A stretch of 64,000 nt of DNA from SAR202 cluster bacterium (GTDB lineage: Bacteria; Chloroflexota; Dehalococcoidia; Lucifugimonadales; GCA-2719675): NCBI GenBank assembly GCA_009392295.1, contig VFGW01000017.1, positions 145,872 to 209,871 of the forward strand, given 5' to 3'. Below the pieces are notes generated by a model, which saw only the letters and a list, made by a program, of their open reading frames with translations, did not search any database and had not been told where the DNA came from. Each line of letters begins with the position of its first letter. Position 1 is the first letter of the stretch. Below, piece by piece: positions 1-9,783 of this stretch. The position numbers and the translations under genes are program-made.

Positions 1-111
1 TGATTTATTTAATAAGATTTAAAGATTGATTGCACAAGTACAAATTCTATCATTTAAGGCGAATTGTCTCAATGTTTTATTATTATTGAATATTCTGATA
101 TTGAGTAAAAT

Positions 112-963
112 TTACTTTTGTAACCAACGATTTACGTTAATGCCAGGAGCTTCAGATTTCATATCTTTAGGTTTATTGCCGCCATAAAAATCTCCTTTGC
201 GAGAATTTTTATCTTTGAAAAACGCTTTAATCTTGTCAGGTAATTGTTGAACTTGTTCACTAGGGAAATTTTCTACTTCTTTTACCGGACCGCCCCATTG
301 TGGTCTGTATGCAATAGCTAATAATTCACGTGTGTAATCTCCGTTATTTGGATAATTTCCGTGAAATGTTTTGTGATTTAATAGCACTGCTGAACCTGCT
401 TTTACTGGAACTTTTACTTCATCAGGATGACTTTCATATCTCAGATAAGGATTGCCCTCTGAATGTAAGCTTAAATGAGATCTAGGTATTACCCTAAAAG
501 GGGAAACATCTAAAGTTAAATCTTCCAAATAATTTAATACTCTTATTAGTACAGGACAACTTCCTTCATAACCGAAAATTTCAGAACCCCAAGGTTGCCC
601 ATCAGTGTGAAGCGCCATACCTGGGTGTCCAGGTTCAGATCGTGCATAAACATAACTCATTAAAACTAACTCATCTCCAAATAGTTTTTCTAGGAAAGAT
701 ATGGTGGGAGGATTAGCAATTAAATTTGTAATTTCACCTCCTAAGAATGCCATTTCGGAAGTTGTTCTTTGTCTTTCGGAATAATCAGCACCTTTGGTTC
801 TTACACCTTTAAGTTCATCTTGCAATGCTTTGATTTTGGATTCGCTAATTACATCTGGTAATACTACATAACCTTCAATTTCAAGCATTTTGACTTGCTC
901 TCCAAATGTTAATTTCGTCCAATCTCTATCATCTACCCGTAGATCTTTATATTTTGTTGACAT
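112..963 (-). CDS. Phytanoyl-CoA dioxygenase family protein (Fe(II)/2OG oxygenase)
   Basis: HTDG...H pattern and PhyH-like layout (ALHTDGQPWG ... LLNHKTFHGNYPN). Confidence 0.8.
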   Translation of the reverse strand: MSTKYKDLRVDDRDWTKLTFGEQVKMLEIEGYVVLPDVISESKIKALQDELKGVRTKGADYSERQRTTSEMAFLGGEITNLIANPPTISFLEKLFGDELVLMSYVYARSEPGHPGMALHTDGQPWGSEIFGYEGSCPVLIRVLNYLEDLTLDVSPFRVIPRSHLSLHSEGNPYLRYESHPDEVKVPVKAGSAVLLNHKTFHGNYPNNGDYTRELLAIAYRPQWGGPVKEVENFPSEQVQQLPDKIKAFFKDKNSRKGDFYGGNKPKDMKSEAPGINVNRWLQK

Positions 964-1041
964 ACTGTCTCCGTTTTTTCTAAGTTCAGGAAGGTGTTGT
1001 TAGGGATTATATTATCATTTAGTTTATACACACTCAATGGT

Positions 1042-2076
1042 TTATTTTGATGAGTATGGTTGCCAAGGTTTTAAATTTGAATTCTGTAATACCTCAGGAT
1101 TTACACATCCAGTTGGCCATTTACCAGATAATACAAGTGAAACTTCTACGCCCATCCTTCTGCGTCTTGCAGGGTCAAATCTACTAGATGCAGATGCAAC
1201 ATGAGGGGTTAAGATAACGTTTTCAAGTTTAAGTAACGGATTGTCTGGATTGGGGGGTTCTTTTTCCAGAACATCTAAGGCTGCGCCAGCGATCCAATTT
1301 TTTTCAATAGCTTCAATTAAATATTTTTCATCTACAGTGGAGCCTCTGCCATTGTTTACAAATAAAGCAGTATTTTTCATTGATTCGAAATGTGTTTTTG
1401 TCATCATTTTTTCTGTTTGTTGTCCTCCGGGAGCATGCATAGAGACTATATCAGATTGTGTAAGTAATTCTTCTAAAGACACAGGCGAAACACCATGATC
1501 AATCATTACAGTTTCTGATACGTAAGGATCAAAAGAAATAATATTTAATCCAAAGGGAGCAGCTCTTTTTGCAACAGACCTTGCTACATTTCCGAATGAA
1601 ATTAAGCCTAGTGTTTGTCCTCGTAACCTAGGAAATTCATATAAAAAATCCCTTCCTTTACTCCATTCATTTGATTTTGCCATTTTATCAAGTTTAAATA
1701 TACGTCTGTAGGCAGCCAAAATTAAGCAAAGTGTATGTTCTGCTACTTCATCTATAAATGTATCAGGTATATTTGTTACAGGTATCCCCTTATGTGTTGC
1801 AGCTTTTACGTCCATAGTGTCGGTTCCAACGCTACCCAAAGCAATAATTTGACACTTATTAAGTGAATTAATAATTTTTGCGCTAAATTTTCCATTTCCA
1901 AAGATTGCATCTGCATCCTTTGCCATTGAAATGAATTCGTCTTCTGAGTTATCTGGTGCTATGACAATTTCTTGATTTAATTTCGAAAATGATTCTAATT
2001 CAATTTTAAAATTATCATTTATGGCATTACTTTTTTCGGCTGAAGATTTAGGTGTAACAATTTTAAATTTTTCCAA
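1042..2076 (-). CDS. D-isomer specific 2-hydroxyacid dehydrogenase
   Basis: NAD-binding GLISFGNVARSVAKRA, NNGRGSTVDEKYL, LDVLEKEPPNPDNPLLKLENVILTPHVAS. Confidence 0.9.
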   Translation of the reverse strand: MEKFKIVTPKSSAEKSNAINDNFKIELESFSKLNQEIVIAPDNSEDEFISMAKDADAIFGNGKFSAKIINSLNKCQIIALGSVGTDTMDVKAATHKGIPVTNIPDTFIDEVAEHTLCLILAAYRRIFKLDKMAKSNEWSKGRDFLYEFPRLRGQTLGLISFGNVARSVAKRAAPFGLNIISFDPYVSETVMIDHGVSPVSLEELLTQSDIVSMHAPGGQQTEKMMTKTHFESMKNTALFVNNGRGSTVDEKYLIEAIEKNWIAGAALDVLEKEPPNPDNPLLKLENVILTPHVASASSRFDPARRRRMGVEVSLVLSGKWPTGCVNPEVLQNSNLKPWQPYSSK

Positions 2077-2197
2077 TTCACATCTCCATTAATTTAATAT
2101 TATATTAGTATTGTTGTATTTTAAGATATTTTTTGATAATAATTAATTTTGATGATATAAATATGATCTGCTATTTTAAGGAAGTTTTAATTTTTTT

Positions 2198-2941
2198 ATG
2201 AAATCGTTGTCTTTTATCTTATTATGTGCCGGGAAAGGATCTCGTATGGGAACTAAAGTCCCAAAGGTTCTTAATCATTTTTTAGGAAAAGAAATGGTGG
2301 TTCACATTTTTGAAGTAGTTAGAAAATTAACTCCTGAAGAAATTGTTCTTGTAGTACCTGAAGATTACAAAATGTTTGAAATATTGTTTGGAGACCAAGT
2401 TACATATTGTGTTCAAAAAAAACCTTTAGGAACCGGAGATGCTGTATTGCAGGCACTTAAAGTTCTTGATAGACCAAATGGTAGTTCAAAAGATGTGATT
2501 GTAATTAATGGAGATATGCCTAATATTAATTACAAAGTAATTCAAAATTTATATATTAAGCATATTAATGAATTCAATTCGATGACAATTACTACTTCGT
2601 TTGTTAAAGAGGCGTTTGGTTATGGTCGAATTTTAAGAAATATAAATGGTCAAATTGAAGAAATTGTTGAACAAAATGATTTGAACTATGAACAGGCTAA
2701 AATCAATGAAATTAATGCAGGATTGTATGCATTTAATTTTGATTGGATAAAAAATCATATTTTGTTAATTAATTCACAAGAATTTGGGGAATATCAATTA
2801 ACTCAGTTGGTTAAATTAGCATTTTTAAATCAGTTTAAAGTTGGCAATGTTGAAACTGATGAAAGAATCATTGCTGGTGTGAATACTTTAGGAGAATTGA
2901 AGAAACTAGAGCAATTAATATCTGGTGTTTATATTGAGTAA
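2198..2941 (+). CDS. NTP transferase, GlmU N-terminal-domain-like uridylyltransferase
   Basis: LCAGKGSRMGTKVPKVL, QKKPLGTGDAV, NGDMP; no left-handed beta-helix acetyltransferase domain. Confidence 0.8.
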   Translation: MKSLSFILLCAGKGSRMGTKVPKVLNHFLGKEMVVHIFEVVRKLTPEEIVLVVPEDYKMFEILFGDQVTYCVQKKPLGTGDAVLQALKVLDRPNGSSKDVIVINGDMPNINYKVIQNLYIKHINEFNSMTITTSFVKEAFGYGRILRNINGQIEEIVEQNDLNYEQAKINEINAGLYAFNFDWIKNHILLINSQEFGEYQLTQLVKLAFLNQFKVGNVETDERIIAGVNTLGELKKLEQLISGVYIE

Positions 2942-3006
2942 ATTTTTTTAAATTTGATTAAAATAGTATATAATAATTCTCAGTTACTTTTTGAAAAAGG
3001 AATTAT

Positions 3007-4254
3007 ATGGAAATTGATAGTACGATTGCCTGGTTGGTGATAATTTTATCATTGATTGGGCACTTATCACTCCTGTTAATTGGAAATAGTTTCGCTTTTG
3101 CAGATCCTGAAAACTTGGATCAAAACTCCACTGAAAAATCTTATGGTCTGATTACTGTTAAGGACAGATTCAGTTCAGCTTTTTTGTTTTTTAGGGTAAT
3201 TTTTCTGTTCTTAGCTGCATTTTTTTTATTGATAGGTTTTAGTTCTCCTATTTTTGGAAATTATTATTTAACTATTTTGGTTTGTATTGCTTATATTTTG
3301 ATTTCAAATTTTATTGTGGATTTGGTTTTGGTTTTCAATAGTAAATTAATAGCTAGATCTAGCTCTGGAATATCAAAAGTTGTTGTTACTTTTTTTGATT
3401 TAATAAGTAATTTTAATCGTACTATTTTGAAATTCATTTTTAAGAGTAAAAATATTTTACAAGACGATGATTTAGATGATTCATTGAGAGAAGTTAGTGT
3501 TCCTGTTGATAGTGTAGATAGTAGTATTGTTGAACATGAAATTGAAATGATTAAAGGGGTTGTGAGTTTAGATAGAATTACTGCTAGAGAAGTTATGGTG
3601 CCTCGTGTTGATATAGAAGCTTTATCTGTAGATACTCCAATCAATGAAATTGCAAAAAAAATGGCTAAATCTGGTCACAGTAGAATTCCTGTTTTTGATC
3701 CTGATTTAGATCATGTTAAAGGTATTGTTTATGCACGAGATATTTTGGTTTTGTTTAATAATGATGACCAAGTAGATAAAAAAATTAGTCCTCAAAAAAT
3801 TCGACCTGCTCTTTTTATTCCTGAATCTAAATCGTTATCTGAACTTTTATCTGAATTTAAAGATCTGAGAGTTCACATAGCTATTGTAGTAGATGAGCAT
3901 GGTGGGGTCTCAGGATTAGTTACAATAGATGACTTGTTGGAAGAAATAGTTGGTGATATACAAGATGAATTTGATTTATATGATTCTGATTTTGAAGTGA
4001 TTAGCAATAAAGAGTTTGTGATAGATGCACATATGACTTTAGAAAAATTATCAGAAATTTCAGGCGTGGGGATTGAAGGTGACGGATTTGATACTGTTGC
4101 TGGTTTTGTTTATTCAAAACTAGGTAGAATACCAAGCGTTGGTGATTTTGTTGATTTTAATCGAATAACCATTGAAGTCGTTGAGACTACCGGCAGAAGA
4201 ATTAAAAAATTAAAACTTACAGGGGATTTCCCGCAAGTCCTTACAAAGAAATGA
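3007..4254 (+). CDS. HlyC/CorC family CBS-domain transporter
   Basis: N-terminal TM segments, ITAREVMVPRVDIEAL, CBS pair (SGHSRIPVFDPDLDHVKGIVYARDIL; VVDEHGGVSGLVTIDDLLEEIVGDIQDE), CorC_HlyC C-terminus. Confidence 0.9.
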   Translation: MEIDSTIAWLVIILSLIGHLSLLLIGNSFAFADPENLDQNSTEKSYGLITVKDRFSSAFLFFRVIFLFLAAFFLLIGFSSPIFGNYYLTILVCIAYILISNFIVDLVLVFNSKLIARSSSGISKVVVTFFDLISNFNRTILKFIFKSKNILQDDDLDDSLREVSVPVDSVDSSIVEHEIEMIKGVVSLDRITAREVMVPRVDIEALSVDTPINEIAKKMAKSGHSRIPVFDPDLDHVKGIVYARDILVLFNNDDQVDKKISPQKIRPALFIPESKSLSELLSEFKDLRVHIAIVVDEHGGVSGLVTIDDLLEEIVGDIQDEFDLYDSDFEVISNKEFVIDAHMTLEKLSEISGVGIEGDGFDTVAGFVYSKLGRIPSVGDFVDFNRITIEVVETTGRRIKKLKLTGDFPQVLTKK

Positions 4255-4282
4255 AGAAACATATCTTTATTTAGGATGATTC

Positions 4283-5008
4283 ATGTCAAATCTTCATGGT
4301 AAAAACAAAGCTAAACATGTTGTAAGTTTATTTCGACGTATTGCACATAATTATGATTTGTTGAATACGTTGATGTCAGCTGGGCGTCACCATAGTTGGC
4401 GCAAACAAGCTGTTAAAATGTTGAAATTGCCAGAACAAAAAGAGGGTATTTCTTTAGACGTTGCTACGGGAACTGGAGATTTTTCTATTGAAATTTCTAA
4501 ACTAGAAAACGTCAAAAAAGTATTTGGAATAGATTTTGCAAAAGAAATGGTTGTTTTAGCTCATAAAAAATCACAAAAATTATCCACGATGAATCAGGAT
4601 TTTTTTTACTTACAAGCTGATGCATTATTTTTACCTTTTAGGAATGATGTATTTCAATATGTAACAATCGGTTTTGGTATAAGAAATTTTTATGATTTGT
4701 CGAAAGGATTAAGTGAAGTAAGACGAGTTCTTAAAGATGATGGTGAATTGGCAATCTTAGAAATTGTGAAACATGAAAAAAATATTTTCTCCAAGATATT
4801 TTTTAGATGTTTTGATTTTGCAGCTCCTTTATTAGGATACATTTTTGCTAGAGACAGAAGTGCCTATAAATATTTAACAAAATCTGCAGAAATGTTTTTT
4901 ACTGCTAATGAACTTACCAACTATATGGATAATCAAGGTTTCAAAATAGTCTCAAAAAAGTCCCTTGCTTTTGGTAATGTTTCAATTTTGATTTGTATGA
5001 AGAAGTAA
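4283..5008 (+). CDS. UbiE/MenG-type SAM-dependent methyltransferase
   Basis: RRIAHNYDLLNTLMSAGRHHSWRKQAVK, LDVATGTGDF, GFGIRNFYDLSKGLSEVRRVLKDDGELAILE. Confidence 0.9.
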   Translation: MSNLHGKNKAKHVVSLFRRIAHNYDLLNTLMSAGRHHSWRKQAVKMLKLPEQKEGISLDVATGTGDFSIEISKLENVKKVFGIDFAKEMVVLAHKKSQKLSTMNQDFFYLQADALFLPFRNDVFQYVTIGFGIRNFYDLSKGLSEVRRVLKDDGELAILEIVKHEKNIFSKIFFRCFDFAAPLLGYIFARDRSAYKYLTKSAEMFFTANELTNYMDNQGFKIVSKKSLAFGNVSILICMKK

Positions 5009-5011
5009 TTT

Positions 5012-6481
5012 TCAAGATCTAAGTTGTGGAAATAGTACTACTTCTCGAATCGATTTTTGGTTGGTTAAAAGCATTACTAGTCTGTCTATACCCAACCCTA
5101 AACCACCTGTAGGTGGCATTCCATATTCGATAGCTCGTAAGAAATCTTCATCTAATCTGTCAGCTTCTTCATCGTTGAAATTAATTCTCATTGATTCTTG
5201 TTCTTCGAACCTTTGCCTTTGGTCTATAGGGTCATTGAGTTCAGAGAAAGCATTACATATTTCCATTCCTGCTACAAAACCTTCAAATCTCTCAACAATT
5301 TTTGGGTTGTTTTCTTTCTTTTTGGCTAAAGGAGACATTTCAATCGGATAATCTACAAGAAATGAGGGCTGTATTAGTTTTGGTTCTACAGAATCTGATA
5401 ATAGTTTGTCGATTAAACCACCAAATGTTGTTTGATTACCTGTTTCAAGATTTTTGGACAACATTTCACTTTTAAGAGAGTCAATATTCGAGTGTTTTAA
5501 TATATCAATTTTAGTATGTTTATATATTTCATCAGGTAGATTTAATTTTTTCCAGGGGGGTTTAAAATCAATGATGTGTTCCCCAAAGTTTATTTGATAA
5601 GATCCTGTAATTTTAATTGCTACGGCTGCAACTAAACTTTCGACCATGGTCATTATTTCCTCATAATCTGTAAAAGCGGAATAGCTCTCCATCATTGTAA
5701 ATTCAGGATTGTGGTAATAATCTATTCCTTCATTTCTGAATACTCTACCAATTTCAAATACTTTATCTAGTCCACCTACGATTAGTTTTTTTAAATATAA
5801 TTCGGTAGCAATTCTTAGGTATAAATCTCGATTTAGTGAATTATGATGAGTTACAAAAGGTTTAGCCATAGCTCCAGCAGCTACTGGAACTAATACGGGA
5901 GTTTCTACCTCTAAGTATCCATTTGATTGCATGAATTGCCTAATTTCAGAAACGATCTTACTTCTGGTGATTGCAATTTTTCTAGATTCTGAATTAGATA
6001 TTAGATCTAGGTATCTTTGCCTGTATCGAGTTTCTGTGTCAGTGAGTCCATGCCATTTTTCAGGAAGAGTGTGCATCGATTTAGATAGAAGAGTTATTTT
6101 AGTGCATTCACATGTGATTTCATTTGTACGAGTTTTAAACATTTCTCCAGAAATTCCAATCCAATCACCTATATCTAAAGTTTCCAGAAAATTGTATTTT
6201 TCCTTTAATACATTTTTTCTCATTAGTACTTGTAGTTTTCCAAAACCATCTTGAATGTCAATAAAGGAAGCATTTCCCATTTTTCTGATTGCCATTATTC
6301 GGCCGGCACTAGAAACTTTTTCGGTCCTATTGTTTTTTTCAGTTGGATTTTCTTGTTCTAGTTTTTTAAATAAGTCGATGCATTCAATCGTGTTATGTGA
6401 TCTTGTATACCTAGGAGGGTAAGGATTAATTCCTTGTTTTTTTATTAAATTTAATTTATCTAATCTAGGGTTTTTGTTCAT
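5012..6481 (-). CDS. lysS: Lysyl-tRNA synthetase, class II
   Basis: OB fold plus RYRQRYLDLI, FEIGRVFRNEGIDYYHNPEFTMMESY, GGLGLGIDRLVMLLT. Confidence 0.97.
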   Translation of the reverse strand: MNKNPRLDKLNLIKKQGINPYPPRYTRSHNTIECIDLFKKLEQENPTEKNNRTEKVSSAGRIMAIRKMGNASFIDIQDGFGKLQVLMRKNVLKEKYNFLETLDIGDWIGISGEMFKTRTNEITCECTKITLLSKSMHTLPEKWHGLTDTETRYRQRYLDLISNSESRKIAITRSKIVSEIRQFMQSNGYLEVETPVLVPVAAGAMAKPFVTHHNSLNRDLYLRIATELYLKKLIVGGLDKVFEIGRVFRNEGIDYYHNPEFTMMESYSAFTDYEEIMTMVESLVAAVAIKITGSYQINFGEHIIDFKPPWKKLNLPDEIYKHTKIDILKHSNIDSLKSEMLSKNLETGNQTTFGGLIDKLLSDSVEPKLIQPSFLVDYPIEMSPLAKKKENNPKIVERFEGFVAGMEICNAFSELNDPIDQRQRFEEQESMRINFNDEEADRLDEDFLRAIEYGMPPTGGLGLGIDRLVMLLTNQKSIREVVLFPQLRS

Positions 6482-6486
6482 CGGAT

Positions 6487-6969
6487 TTATGATTGCTTTA
6501 TTTTTATTATGTTAAATTTGGATTTTCCTGAGGGAGTGTTGACAGTAATTTCATCTCCTACTACTTTTCCTAAAGCTGCTTTTCCTACAGGAGATTCTAC
6601 AGAGATTAAGCCTTCGGAAGGATTGGCTTCGGCACTACTGACTAGTTTATATGTCTTTTTAGAGTTTTTATTTGTTTGGAGCTTTAAAGTTATTATTGAT
6701 CCGAATTCAACATTTTTCTTATTTGACTTATGGGTGGGCGCAGGTAATAGAGTAGAAAGTATTTGTTTAATTTCAGATATTCTACCCTCAATGAATGCTT
6801 GTTCATTTTTTGCAGATTCATATTCAGCATTTTCTAGTATTCCACCCGTTTCGCTAGCATTACCTATAGTTTCAGCAATTATTTTTCTCATGTTGTTTTC
6901 TAATAAAAATAATTCATCTTCAAGGTTTTTTCTACCTTCTGCAGTCATATATTTGTTTGAATCATTCAA
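6487..6969 (-). CDS. greA: Transcription elongation factor GreA
   Basis: MTAEGRKNLEDEL...ISVESPVGKAALGKVVGDEITV; adjacent to lysS. Confidence 0.95.
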   Translation of the reverse strand: MNDSNKYMTAEGRKNLEDELFLLENNMRKIIAETIGNASETGGILENAEYESAKNEQAFIEGRISEIKQILSTLLPAPTHKSNKKNVEFGSIITLKLQTNKNSKKTYKLVSSAEANPSEGLISVESPVGKAALGKVVGDEITVNTPSGKSKFNIIKIKQS

Positions 6970-7019
6970 CTATATATTCTCCTGAAAAGTAACGTTAAAT
7001 TTTGATTTATGATGTTTTT

Positions 7020-7050
7020 AAATTTTATAGATTGACAAATTTTATAGATT
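7020..7050. repeat. 14-bp perfect direct repeat AAATTTTATAGATT separated by GAC
   Basis: Copies at 7020-7033 and 7037-7050. Confidence 0.8.
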
Positions 7051-7247
7051 ATTATCACTGTTGTAAATTAAGTTTAAGTTACTTTTTTAGAAATGTTAAG
7101 TTTTACTCTGTTTTTATAAAATTTTTAGAATTAGTTTAATTGTTTTTTAAAATTTTGAACAAAAATACCCTTCAACTTTATTAGTTGGCGTGTTAAATTC
7201 ACAACTGTTGTGATTTGAAATTACAATTTTATTGGCTTGGAAAATTT

Positions 7248-7805
7248 ATGAGTGTTAGATTAACAGGAGGAATGAAAAAGGGATTCCGTCTCAGGGTAGA
7301 CAAAAAATCCTCTTTAAGGCCTACTTCTGAAAAGGTTAGGTCTGCTGTTTTTTCGATGATAGGGTTGAAAGTTGTTGATGCTAAAGTGCTTGATTTATAT
7401 TCAGGTACAGGTGCATTTGGTTTTGAATCTCTTAGCAGAGGAGCTGATTTAGTGGATTTTGTTGAATTAGATGGAACTAAATGTTTTCAAATACGAAATT
7501 TTGCTAATCAACTTGGTTTTAGGGATGTTGTAAAAGTATATAGAGGTCACGCAGAAAAGAGGATAAAAAATTTCAATGGATATCAATTGATTTTTGTTGA
7601 TCCACCGTATGACCATGATCCTTGGAAAAAATTAATGGAAATCATTAGTCAAAATTGTATAGTAAAAGAGGGAGGGGTTTTGGTTGCCGAGCATTCAAAG
7701 ATGATGAAGATGCAAGACGAATATGGAATTTTAAAGAAAAAAATCAGCAAAAAATATGGAGATACTATGATTTCAATATACCATACAGGATTTGATCTAT
7801 GTTAA
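7248..7805 (+). CDS. rsmD: 16S rRNA (guanine(966)-N(2))-methyltransferase RsmD
   Basis: RPTSEKVRSAVFSMI, VLDLYSGTGAFGFESLSRGA, FVDPPYDHDPW; start taken at ATG 7248 (MSVRLTGG), not the TTG at 7215. Confidence 0.93.
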   Translation: MSVRLTGGMKKGFRLRVDKKSSLRPTSEKVRSAVFSMIGLKVVDAKVLDLYSGTGAFGFESLSRGADLVDFVELDGTKCFQIRNFANQLGFRDVVKVYRGHAEKRIKNFNGYQLIFVDPPYDHDPWKKLMEIISQNCIVKEGGVLVAEHSKMMKMQDEYGILKKKISKKYGDTMISIYHTGFDLC

Positions 7806-8266
7806 CAGGTATTTATCCAGGTAGTTTTGACCCTGTTCATAATGGACATTTGGATATAGCTTTACGGGCATCAAAATTGTTCGACAAGCTTATAGTTGGG
7901 GTTTATGACAAGCCTAAGAAAAACAATAAATTTAGTTCCAATGAAAGAACAGAGATGTTTAGAGTTGCAACTAAAGATGTAGATAATATTGAAGTTGTAC
8001 AGTTTACAGGATTGGTGACATCATTTGCACGAGAAATGGATGCGAGAATTATTGTAAGAGGTTTGAGGGCTGGATTTGATTTTGAGACTGAATTTGAAAT
8101 GGCTCTAATGTGGAGAAATCTTGACCCTGAGTTAGATATTATTTGTCTGATGAGTTCTTTAAAATACCAATTTATATATTCAAGTAGAATTAAGGAAGTT
8201 GCTGATTTGGGGGGAGATATTTCTAATTTAGTGCCCCGAAATGTTTTTAAATCTTTAAGTAAATAA
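7799..8266 (+). CDS. coaD: Phosphopantetheine adenylyltransferase
   Basis: GIYPGSFDPVHNGHLDIALRA, RGLRAGFDFETEFEMALMWRNL; overlaps the rsmD stop. Confidence 0.96.
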   Translation: MLTGIYPGSFDPVHNGHLDIALRASKLFDKLIVGVYDKPKKNNKFSSNERTEMFRVATKDVDNIEVVQFTGLVTSFAREMDARIIVRGLRAGFDFETEFEMALMWRNLDPELDIICLMSSLKYQFIYSSRIKEVADLGGDISNLVPRNVFKSLSK

Positions 8267-8309
8267 ATTGAATAGTGAAATAAATCAACAAAAATATGGA
8301 GGTAAATTT

Positions 8310-8939
8310 ATGAATTCTGTAGAAATGATTGAACAATTGAAATCAATGATATTGGGGACAACGAGAGTTCCAGGATTAAAAAATCGAGGTATGGTTGATT
8401 TAGATTCTTTAATGGATATAGTTGATGAATTGGAGAAAAATTTACCGGTTGAAATTCAGGAATCTAATGAAATTCTCAAGCAAAAAGATAGCATAGTTAA
8501 AAGTGCTATGATGGAAGCATCTAGGATGAGGGATGAGGTTCAGAAAGAAATGAATATACAGAAAGTAGATGCCCAAAAAGAAGTTGATGCAATGATGTTA
8601 AAAGCCAACGATGAGTATGAGTTGAAAATTTCTCATTCCGAGGTAATGGCTGAAGCAACAAAACGTGCAGAAGAGTTAAGTCAAGAGACCCAAAACGATT
8701 GTTCACAACTTAAGCTTGATGCTGAAAATGATTCAAAAAGAATTATTGAAGATGCTCAGAAAAAAGAAAAACAAATTTTGATGACAGCAGATAAATCATC
8801 TAAAGAAAAGAAAGATGGCGCTGATCAGTATGCTAGAGAGATCTTATTTCATTTAGAAGACAAACTATCATCCCAGCTTAATCAAATTCGTTTAGGAATC
8901 GATTCATTAACTGAAATTAAAGAAATAAAAATTTCTTAG
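8310..8939 (+). CDS. Coiled-coil DivIVA/ATP-synthase-B-like protein
   Basis: Long charged coiled coil; GGAGG at 8298-8302 supports ATG 8310 (MNSVEMIEQL) over the TTG at 8268. Confidence 0.65.
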   Translation: MNSVEMIEQLKSMILGTTRVPGLKNRGMVDLDSLMDIVDELEKNLPVEIQESNEILKQKDSIVKSAMMEASRMRDEVQKEMNIQKVDAQKEVDAMMLKANDEYELKISHSEVMAEATKRAEELSQETQNDCSQLKLDAENDSKRIIEDAQKKEKQILMTADKSSKEKKDGADQYAREILFHLEDKLSSQLNQIRLGIDSLTEIKEIKIS

Positions 8940-9054
8940 GTTTTTTTCAGGGTTTTCGAACAAACTTTTCATTGTTTAGATCGTAGTATTCTAGTTAGTA
9001 TGTGTCATTAATATTGTAATTTGAGTAAACTTAAACTAATTCATGGTGTAAAAA

Positions 9055-9777
9055 TTGTCTAAAATATTGTTGTTTTTAATTATAATTATGGCGTTTTCAA
9101 TTACTTCTTGTAGTAATGAAGTTTCTTCAAAAGGTGTTGTGGAAATTCCAATAGAAATATCTAAAGGGAAGATAGATTCTGAAATAACGCTCTCTCATAG
9201 AGATAAAGTAAAAATTACAGTAACTTCTGATCAAGATGGAGTTTTACATATCCATGGTTATGACATTAAGGTCGATGTATTTGAAAATAAATCTTCCGTA
9301 GTAGAGTTTGTTGCGGAAGCAACGGGTTTATTTAAATTAGCTTTACATGAAATGTCTGATGGTGATCATGATCATGATCATGGGCATAAAAAATCACATG
9401 GGGATAAAGAATATGATGAACATGGCGCTGTATTTAGTTCTAAAGTTTTAAATCCAAATGATAGTTTTTCTTTCAAAATTATTGAAAAATTTAAAGGTTC
9501 TACAATACCTTTTCATGACCACATGCAACATTCAGTAAAACCGGGTAACATTATTGTGACGAATGATTTGGGTGAATCTAGAAATGTAGTAATTCAAATT
9601 AACGATGGTAGTTTCACACCAAATCAAGTTACTGTTAACGTTGGAGAAATAGTAATTTGGGAAAATAATACTGGTAAAAAAGCTGCAATAACAAGTGGCT
9701 TGATGGGTGAATCTGATAATCATGAAGGTCATGAAAAAGAAGTTATAATTGGTAATATGAAAGTTTTGCCGAATTAG
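9055..9777 (+). CDS. Lipoprotein with cupredoxin-like domains and His-rich linker
   Basis: Signal with lipobox-like ITSC; HDHDHGHKKSHG stretch; DGSFTPNQVTVNVGEIVIWENNT; TTG start. Confidence 0.7.
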   Translation: MSKILLFLIIIMAFSITSCSNEVSSKGVVEIPIEISKGKIDSEITLSHRDKVKITVTSDQDGVLHIHGYDIKVDVFENKSSVVEFVAEATGLFKLALHEMSDGDHDHDHGHKKSHGDKEYDEHGAVFSSKVLNPNDSFSFKIIEKFKGSTIPFHDHMQHSVKPGNIIVTNDLGESRNVVIQINDGSFTPNQVTVNVGEIVIWENNTGKKAAITSGLMGESDNHEGHEKEVIIGNMKVLPN

Positions 9778-9783
9778 AAATTT

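Noticed and set aside
3291-3644. 117-aa minus-strand ORF inside the CorC gene
   Set aside because: Antisense to CBS-transporter coding sequence; low-complexity composition.
6509-6985. 158-aa plus-strand ORF opposite greA
   Set aside because: Antisense to a clear greA; no recognisable domain, no independent support.
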